Source: JAVBNT01 sp031551355
GTDB taxonomy: Bacteria; Vulcanimicrobiota; CADAWZ01
Length of the DNA stretch: 54,728 bases
Direction of reading: 5' to 3'
Assembly (NCBI GenBank): GCA_031551355.1
Contig: JAVBNT010000030.1
Span: 1 to 54,728 of the forward strand
Positions 50,317 through 54,728 of this stretch are shown in pieces (the stretch's first letter is position 1; every line of letters begins with the position of its first letter). Under the pieces are notes generated by a model that made no database searches, was not told where the DNA came from, and saw only the letters and a program-made list of their open reading frames with translations. The position numbers and the translations under genes are program-made.

Positions 50317-53300
50317 ATGTCCGAACTTTTTATTAAAAGGCCGGTAGCCACCGTTATCATAACAATCTCAATAATATTCTTTGGGGTATTGGGTTATCTG
50401 CAGTTACCGGTAAGCGATCTGCCGAATGTTGATTTTCCGACAATCGAAGTCTCCGCATCTCTTCCCGGTGCCAATCCGGAGCTGATGGCCTCTTCCGTCG
50501 CAACCCCGCTGGAACGCCAATTTTCAACAATTGCCGGAATAACGTCGATGACGTCGTCCAGCAAACTGGGAAGTTCTTCGATAACCCTGCAGTTTGATCT
50601 TTCAAAAAATATTGACGCTGCCGCGCAGGATGTCCAGTCGGCAATTACTCTGGCAACAAGAAGACTGCCCAAGGATATGCCGAACCCGCCGACTTACAGA
50701 AAAGTCAATCCCGCCGACTCGCCGATATTGCTTTTATCCCTGTCCTCGGAGATCTTACCGCTTACGGACGTCAACGAATATGCCGACACCCAGATTGCCC
50801 AGAGAATCTCAATGATCGAGGGAGTTGCCCAGGTGCAGATTTTCGGAGCGCAAAAATTTGCCGTCAGGACGATACTGGATCCGGGACTGATGGCTTCCTA
50901 TCAGATAGGAATGGAAGAGATCGTTCAGGCTATACAAAAGAGCAACGTCAACACCCCCCAGGGAACGATAGACGGACCGGTCAGAACCGAATATTTACAG
51001 GCCAACGTTCAGCTGCTTGACGCCGAAAGCTATCAGAATATGATTATCGCCTGGCGTGACGGTTCTCCGGTAAGGGTTTCCGACATCGGCAAAGCCGTAA
51101 ACGGAGTTGAAAACGACAAAAACGCCAGTTGGTTTGCCAACGGAACAACGATAAACAGGTCTATCATACTGGCAATAATGAAACAGCCGGGAGCAAATAC
51201 CGTCAAAGTAGTCGACGACGTAAAAAAATTGCTGCCCGAATTTGAAAGCCAGCTGCCGCCGTCGGTACATCTGAACATCGTCAATGACAGATCCTATTCA
51301 ATCCGCCACTCGGTTGCCGACGTAAAAGTTACGCTTATTATCGCCGTTATACTCGTTGTTGCCGTAATTTTTCTGTTCCTGAAAAATCTCAGGGCAACAA
51401 TAGTACCATCGCTGGCACTGCCGGTATCAATCATCGGCACCTTTGCCGGCATGTATTTTCTCAAATTCAATATCGACAATATTTCCCTGATGGCACTTAT
51501 TTTGGCCGTGGGTTTCGTTGTTGACGACGCGATCGTCGTTCTTGAGAATATAATCAGGCATATGGAAGAAGGACAGACACCGCTTGAGGCATCCGTAAAA
51601 GGTTCAACCGAAATAACATTTACCATCATATCAATGACGCTGTCACTGGTAGCCGTGTTCATTCCGCTGTTTCTTATGGGCGGAATTATGGGGCGCATCA
51701 TCAATGAATTTGCGGTTACAATTTCCATCGCCATCCTCCTCTCCGGATTTGTATCCCTGACCCTGACGCCGATGCTGTGCCACCGTTTTCTGGGCGACAT
51801 TTCTTCGCTGCAAAAAAAAGATACCGGCCTTTACGGATGGCTGGAATCAATGTTTGAGAAACTGCAGAATATGTATAAAACAGCTCTGCTTTATGTCATG
51901 GGACATAAAAAATCCACCATCACACTGGCGGTTGCAACCTTTATCGGCGCCGTATATCTGTTCGGCCTGATCCCCAAGGGGTTTATGCCGAGTGAGGATG
52001 TCGGTATTCTCAATGTAAACACCGAGGGAGATCTGGGAACGTCATTCAGTTCAATGGTACAAAAACAAAAAAAAGTTGCCGACATAATCTCAAAGGATCC
52101 CAATATTGAGGCCTTTATGTCGACAGTAAGTTCCAATAATGCCGGCAGAATGACCTTACGCCTCAAACCCAGGAATGAAAGAAAGCTTTCGGCAGATCAG
52201 CTTATACAGGTACTGAGGCCCAAAGTTGCGCATATTCCGGGCATACAGATATACTTTCAGAATCCGCCGACAATACGCATCGGCGGCAGGTCCTCAAAAG
52301 CACTGTATCAGGCGACACTTCTGGCAACGGATACGTCACTGTTATATCAATCTGCCGGTGAATTTGAGAAAACCATGCGGGAGATACCGGGACTTCTTGA
52401 CGTGACGAGCGACATGCAGCTGAAAAATCCGCAGATAAATATTGAAATAGACAAGGATAAAGCGGCAGCCCTGGGAATTTCCTCCAGCGCGGTAGCCGAA
52501 ACACTCTACAGCGCCTACGGTTCCAGACAGATCTCCACAATATTCACCTCAACAAATCAATACCAGGTAATAATAGAACTGGAGCCCAAATACCACGACG
52601 ATCCTTCGGCGCTCTCAATGCTCTATATAAAATCATCTGCGGGGGTGCAGGTTCCTTTAAGCACCCTGTGCAAAATAACCAGAGGCAACGGCCCGCTGTC
52701 GGTAAACCATCAGGGGCAGCTGCCCTCGGTTACCATATCGTTCAACCTTAAACCGGGAGTATCCCTGAGTGAAGCCGTCAGCAACATACAGACAGAAGCG
52801 GTCAAGGTTCTACCGGAAGGCGTAAACCTTAGTTTCCAGGGAACGGCACAGGTATTCCAGGACTCGATAAAAAGTGCGGGAATACTGTTGATTCTCGCCA
52901 TCATTGTCATTTATTTCATATTGGCCGTTCTTTACGAAAGCTTCATCCATCCGCTGACGATCCTCTCAGGACTTCCGTCGGCCGCGATAGGAGCCCTGAT
53001 TACACTGCTGATTTTCGGCAAGGAACTTGATTTGTACGGTTTTGTGGGAGTGATAATGCTTATCGGAATCGTTAAGAAAAATGCCATTATGATGATCGAC
53101 TTTGCCCGTAAATATGAGAAAGAACACCATAAATCGCCTGAAGAAGCGATTCTTGAAGGAGCCCTTGTAAGGTTCCGCCCGATTATGATGACTACCATAT
53201 CCGCTTTTATGGGCACACTTCCGATTGCGCTCGGGTATGGCGCCGGAGGAGAGGCCAGGCAGGCTCTCGGCCTGTCGGTAACCGGCGGACTCGTTTTCTC

Positions 53301-53388
53301 CCAGATAATAACCCTGCTGATTACACCGGTAATTTATGTAATGCTTGAAAAACTGTTCACGAAAAAGACGCCTTTAAATAAAGCATAA
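50317..53388 (+). CDS. RND-family multidrug efflux permease (AcrB/MdtB-like)
   Basis: The 1023-residue pump has the HAE1 layout: N-terminal helix with FIKRPVATVIITISIIFFG, porter domain, twelve membrane helices in two halves. Proton-relay aspartates lie in VGFVVDDAIVVLEN of helix 4, with the partner lysine in GIVKKNAIMMIDFARK of helix 10. Loop signatures are ASSVATPLERQFSTIAGI and PSAAIGALITLLIFG. It exports drugs or other amphiphiles by proton antiport. Length agrees with the family (about 1020-1050). The KKNAIMM ending is more like MdtB/C and heavy-lineage HAE1 pumps than AcrB. Confidence 0.95.
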   Translation: MSELFIKRPVATVIITISIIFFGVLGYLQLPVSDLPNVDFPTIEVSASLPGANPELMASSVATPLERQFSTIAGITSMTSSSKLGSSSITLQFDLSKNIDAAAQDVQSAITLATRRLPKDMPNPPTYRKVNPADSPILLLSLSSEILPLTDVNEYADTQIAQRISMIEGVAQVQIFGAQKFAVRTILDPGLMASYQIGMEEIVQAIQKSNVNTPQGTIDGPVRTEYLQANVQLLDAESYQNMIIAWRDGSPVRVSDIGKAVNGVENDKNASWFANGTTINRSIILAIMKQPGANTVKVVDDVKKLLPEFESQLPPSVHLNIVNDRSYSIRHSVADVKVTLIIAVILVVAVIFLFLKNLRATIVPSLALPVSIIGTFAGMYFLKFNIDNISLMALILAVGFVVDDAIVVLENIIRHMEEGQTPLEASVKGSTEITFTIISMTLSLVAVFIPLFLMGGIMGRIINEFAVTISIAILLSGFVSLTLTPMLCHRFLGDISSLQKKDTGLYGWLESMFEKLQNMYKTALLYVMGHKKSTITLAVATFIGAVYLFGLIPKGFMPSEDVGILNVNTEGDLGTSFSSMVQKQKKVADIISKDPNIEAFMSTVSSNNAGRMTLRLKPRNERKLSADQLIQVLRPKVAHIPGIQIYFQNPPTIRIGGRSSKALYQATLLATDTSLLYQSAGEFEKTMREIPGLLDVTSDMQLKNPQINIEIDKDKAAALGISSSAVAETLYSAYGSRQISTIFTSTNQYQVIIELEPKYHDDPSALSMLYIKSSAGVQVPLSTLCKITRGNGPLSVNHQGQLPSVTISFNLKPGVSLSEAVSNIQTEAVKVLPEGVNLSFQGTAQVFQDSIKSAGILLILAIIVIYFILAVLYESFIHPLTILSGLPSAAIGALITLLIFGKELDLYGFVGVIMLIGIVKKNAIMMIDFARKYEKEHHKSPEEAILEGALVRFRPIMMTTISAFMGTLPIALGYGAGGEARQALGLSVTGGLVFSQIITLLITPVIYVMLEKLFTKKTPLNKA

Positions 53389-53536
53389 ACCAATAATTAT
53401 TATGTCAAGGGCAGGACATTTCACCATACAAAGAGTATTCATTACTATACAAAAAATTCTGTTTTTATTTTTCTATTCTAAATAAGTAAACTTATACCAG
53501 GAAAACGAAAAAAAATTGTTTTAAGGAGGGCTTATT

Positions 53537-54112
53537 ATGCCACAATTAAAAGGGACCCAAACAGAAAAAAACCTGCTGACGGCTTTTGCCGGCGAATCAC
53601 AGGCCAGAAACCGTTACACCTATTTTGCCGGTGCCGCAAGAAAAGAAGGATATGTGCAGATTGCGGATATCTTTGAAGAAACGGCCAATCAGGAAAAAGA
53701 GCATGCCAAACGTTTCTTCAAATTCCTCGAAGGCGGAGACGCAACTTTTACGGCAACATTCCCGGCAGGAATTATCGGCACAACAAAAGAGAACCTCAAA
53801 CATGCCGCCGCCGGAGAACACATGGAATGGAGCCATGATTATCCGTCATTTGCCGAAGTGGCAAGAAAAGAGGGTTTTGAGGCCATTGCGGTTGTCTTTG
53901 AAAAAGTATCGGTCGCCGAAAAACAGCACGAAAAAAGATATCTCGATCTTATGAGAAATATCGAAAACGGCACCGTTTTCTCAAGAAGCGAACCGGTCGT
54001 ATGGCGCTGCCGCAACTGCGGATACCTGCACGAAGGCAACGACGCACCGGAATCCTGCGCAGCCTGTGCACATCCGAAAGCACATTTCGAACTGCTTGGC
54101 GAAAACTGGTAG
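53537..54112 (+). CDS. rbr: Rubrerythrin
   Basis: The 191-residue protein has a four-helix diiron domain with E in FAGESQARNRY, EETANQEKEH and later EVARKEGFEAIAVVFEKV plus KQHEKRY. A rubredoxin-like C-terminal domain follows with two CxxC pairs, CRNCGY near 157 and CAACAH near 174. It reduces hydrogen peroxide in anaerobes. AAGGAGG is strong. It is a stand-alone gene with its own terminator. I do not see a convincing PerR box in the A+T-rich upstream region. Confidence 0.96.
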   Translation: MPQLKGTQTEKNLLTAFAGESQARNRYTYFAGAARKEGYVQIADIFEETANQEKEHAKRFFKFLEGGDATFTATFPAGIIGTTKENLKHAAAGEHMEWSHDYPSFAEVARKEGFEAIAVVFEKVSVAEKQHEKRYLDLMRNIENGTVFSRSEPVVWRCRNCGYLHEGNDAPESCAACAHPKAHFELLGENW

Positions 54113-54140
54113 TTTAGAAAATAAGCTTTTAAAAGCTCCG

Positions 54141-54172
54141 AAGGGGCTGTCGTGCTAGCGGCAGCCCTTTTA
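54141..54172 (+). terminator. Terminator after rubrerythrin
   Basis: AAGGGGCTG (54141-54149) pairs with CAGCCCTTT (54162-54170), followed by T. The loop begins TCGTG, giving the word GGGGCTGTCGTG seen also near 39633 and reversed at 39839. Confidence 0.85.
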
Positions 54173-54180
54173 TTACATGC

Positions 54181-54591
54181 TTTATCGTGGAAATCTTTGT
54201 AAAAGATTTCCACGATAAACCACCTGCATAGCAGGTGGTCAAAGTTGCTTCAGCTTCAAGCAACAAAATAACCTCCTATGTTATAGTATTGTGGTTCGCC
54301 AACCCAATAACAACATAGGAGGTATTCAAATGGATAATGCTAGTTTATCACATACATTTTGGAACTGCAAATATCATGTAGTTTTCGCTCCCAAATACAG
54401 ACGTCAGATTATTTATGGTCGTTTGCGTTTAGATATAGGAAAAATCCTTAGATTACTGTGTGAACGCAAGGGAATAGAAATAATTGAGGCAGAGTGTTGC
54501 AAAGAGCATGTGCATATGCTGATAAAGATTCCACCCAAATATTCTGTGTCATCGATAATGGGTTATCTTAAAGGCAAAAGCTCTTTGATGG
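54181..54591 (+). mobile_element. IS200/IS605-family element, 3' end removed by an IS3 insertion
   Basis: A left end with an 18-bp perfect hairpin (54181-54198 with 54202-54219) and a subterminal hairpin CCACCTGC/GCAGGTGG (54220-54238) precedes tnpA, as expected for this family. The transposase reading frame diverges from the family after codon YLKGKSSLM at about 54590, where an IS3-type sequence begins. The right end of the element is not in the window. Confidence 0.75.
54271..54323 (+). promoter_or_regulatory. Ribosome-site-sequestering hairpin of tnpA
   Basis: ACCTCCTATGTT (54271-54282) pairs exactly with AACATAGGAGGT (54312-54323), which holds the tnpA Shine-Dalgarno 6 bases before ATG 54330. 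An inner TATTG...CAATA stem extends it. IS200 elements are known to hide the ribosome site in this way to limit transposition. Confidence 0.88.
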
Positions 54592-54623
54592 ACTGCTATA
54601 ATATTTATAGACTCCTTAAATAG
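54330..54623 (+). pseudogene. tnpA: IS200/IS605 TnpA (Y1 transposase), C-terminally truncated
   Basis: The frame encodes 97 residues beginning SLSHTFWNCKYHVVFAPKYR and has the HUH motif in CCKEHVHMLIKIPP, then SSIMGYLKGKSSLM. The remaining 10 residues do not match the family. The C-terminal part with the catalytic tyrosine (GYYVDTVG type) is absent, so it should be inactive. The start at ATG 54330 has AGGAGGT upstream; an upstream ATG at 54291 lies inside the hairpin. Confidence 0.9.
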
Positions 54624-54633
54624 GTGGTATAAT
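54606..54633 (+). promoter_or_regulatory. Candidate promoter of the IS3 orfA
   Basis: An extended -10 TGGTATAAT (TATAAT at 54628-54633) lies 17 bases after a weak -35 TTATAG and about 30 bases before the orfA ATG. Confidence 0.5.
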
Positions 54634-54661
54634 AAAATACCAGTATAAAGGAGCATAAGAA

Positions 54662-54728
54662 ATGGGACTCAGAGGAACATATAACAATCACTTTAAAGAA
54701 GAAGCGGTAAAGCTGTCTATGGAAACAT
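54662..54728 (+). CDS. IS3-family transposase OrfA, 5' end only
   Basis: The frame opens MGLRGTYNNHFKEEAVKLSM and runs off the window edge. The GxYxxxFKxEAVKLS pattern is the usual start of an OrfA helix-turn-helix. AAAGGAGC lies 8-9 bases before the ATG. It is a different sequence from the OrfA-like protein at 10955. Confidence 0.75.
   Translation, partial: MGLRGTYNNHFKEEAVKLSMET

Larger units (their letters stand above)
54592..54728 (+). mobile_element. IS3-family element, left end (continues beyond the window)
   Basis: A 70-bp A+T-rich leader begins where tnpA breaks off. It holds TGGTATAATAAAATACCA and an extended -10, then an IS3-type orfA start at 54662. The exact end is uncertain by a few bases because the target duplication at the other end is outside the window. 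Confidence 0.65.

Overview
The window comes from a diderm, probably anaerobic bacterium of moderate-to-low G+C content. An outer-membrane TolC channel encoded divergently from an RND adaptor/pump pair indicates two membranes. Rubrerythrin, an iron-sulfur L-serine dehydratase, ferrous iron uptake by FeoB and molybdenum cofactor genes indicate anaerobic or microaerobic life. Several large proteins belong to no family I recognise, and some genes (the DUF4321 membrane protein, the TGS-type nucleoside kinase) have Firmicutes-like flavour, so a poorly sampled phylum is plausible. I cannot name the lineage from this sequence alone.

Layout. 1-153 is the 3' end of a gene encoding a proline-rich 9-residue tandem repeat. 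304-10811 is a minus-strand block: DUF4321 protein, a large helical zinc-ribbon protein, an unknown serine-rich protein, a nucleoside kinase, a two-HKD phospholipase D-like protein, a small zinc-finger membrane protein and oligopeptidase B. 10955-14958 is on the plus strand: an IS3 OrfA-like DNA-binding protein without a DDE domain, a DtxR-type regulator overlapping feoB, and a small exported protein. 15038-26023 is mostly minus strand: sdaA, an exported ASH/DUF1573-like protein, the YifB/ComM ATPase, YraN, two GH13 amylases (one with a signal peptide, one without) and a membrane sensor-like protein carrying an AlbA_2/Schlafen domain.

26435-30797 is a tightly packed plus-strand operon, psuK-psuG-btpA-mog-moeA. 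It joins pseudouridine breakdown, a BtpA/SgcQ TIM-barrel protein and the last steps of molybdenum cofactor assembly. It is followed by a B3/B4-domain protein with an ankyrin membrane protein, a lipoprotein of about twelve beta-propeller blades, and a DUF218 protein.

35497-43200 is an accessory island of small, A+T-rich genes and decayed genes separated by hairpins and repeats. It holds a DUF2442 protein with an antitoxin-like tail, a nucleotidyltransferase with its small partner, two toxin-first RelE/antitoxin pairs, a RelB/DinJ antitoxin whose YafQ toxin is broken by one base, a frameshifted DUF1016 (YhcG) remnant, and a protein with a C-terminal HEPN-like motif. Two features stand out. A tail of about 40 residues is shared by three proteins with different N-termini. 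A non-coding leader of about 300 bp is duplicated upstream of both RelE toxins and looks more conserved than the toxins themselves.

43203-54112 returns to core genes: ridA, hemW, a DUF362 ferredoxin, a cytosine-deaminase-like amidohydrolase with altered metal-site residues, the TolC/RND efflux set and rubrerythrin. The window ends in an IS200/IS605 element whose transposase is cut short by an IS3-family element running off the right edge. No tRNA, rRNA or CRISPR array was seen.
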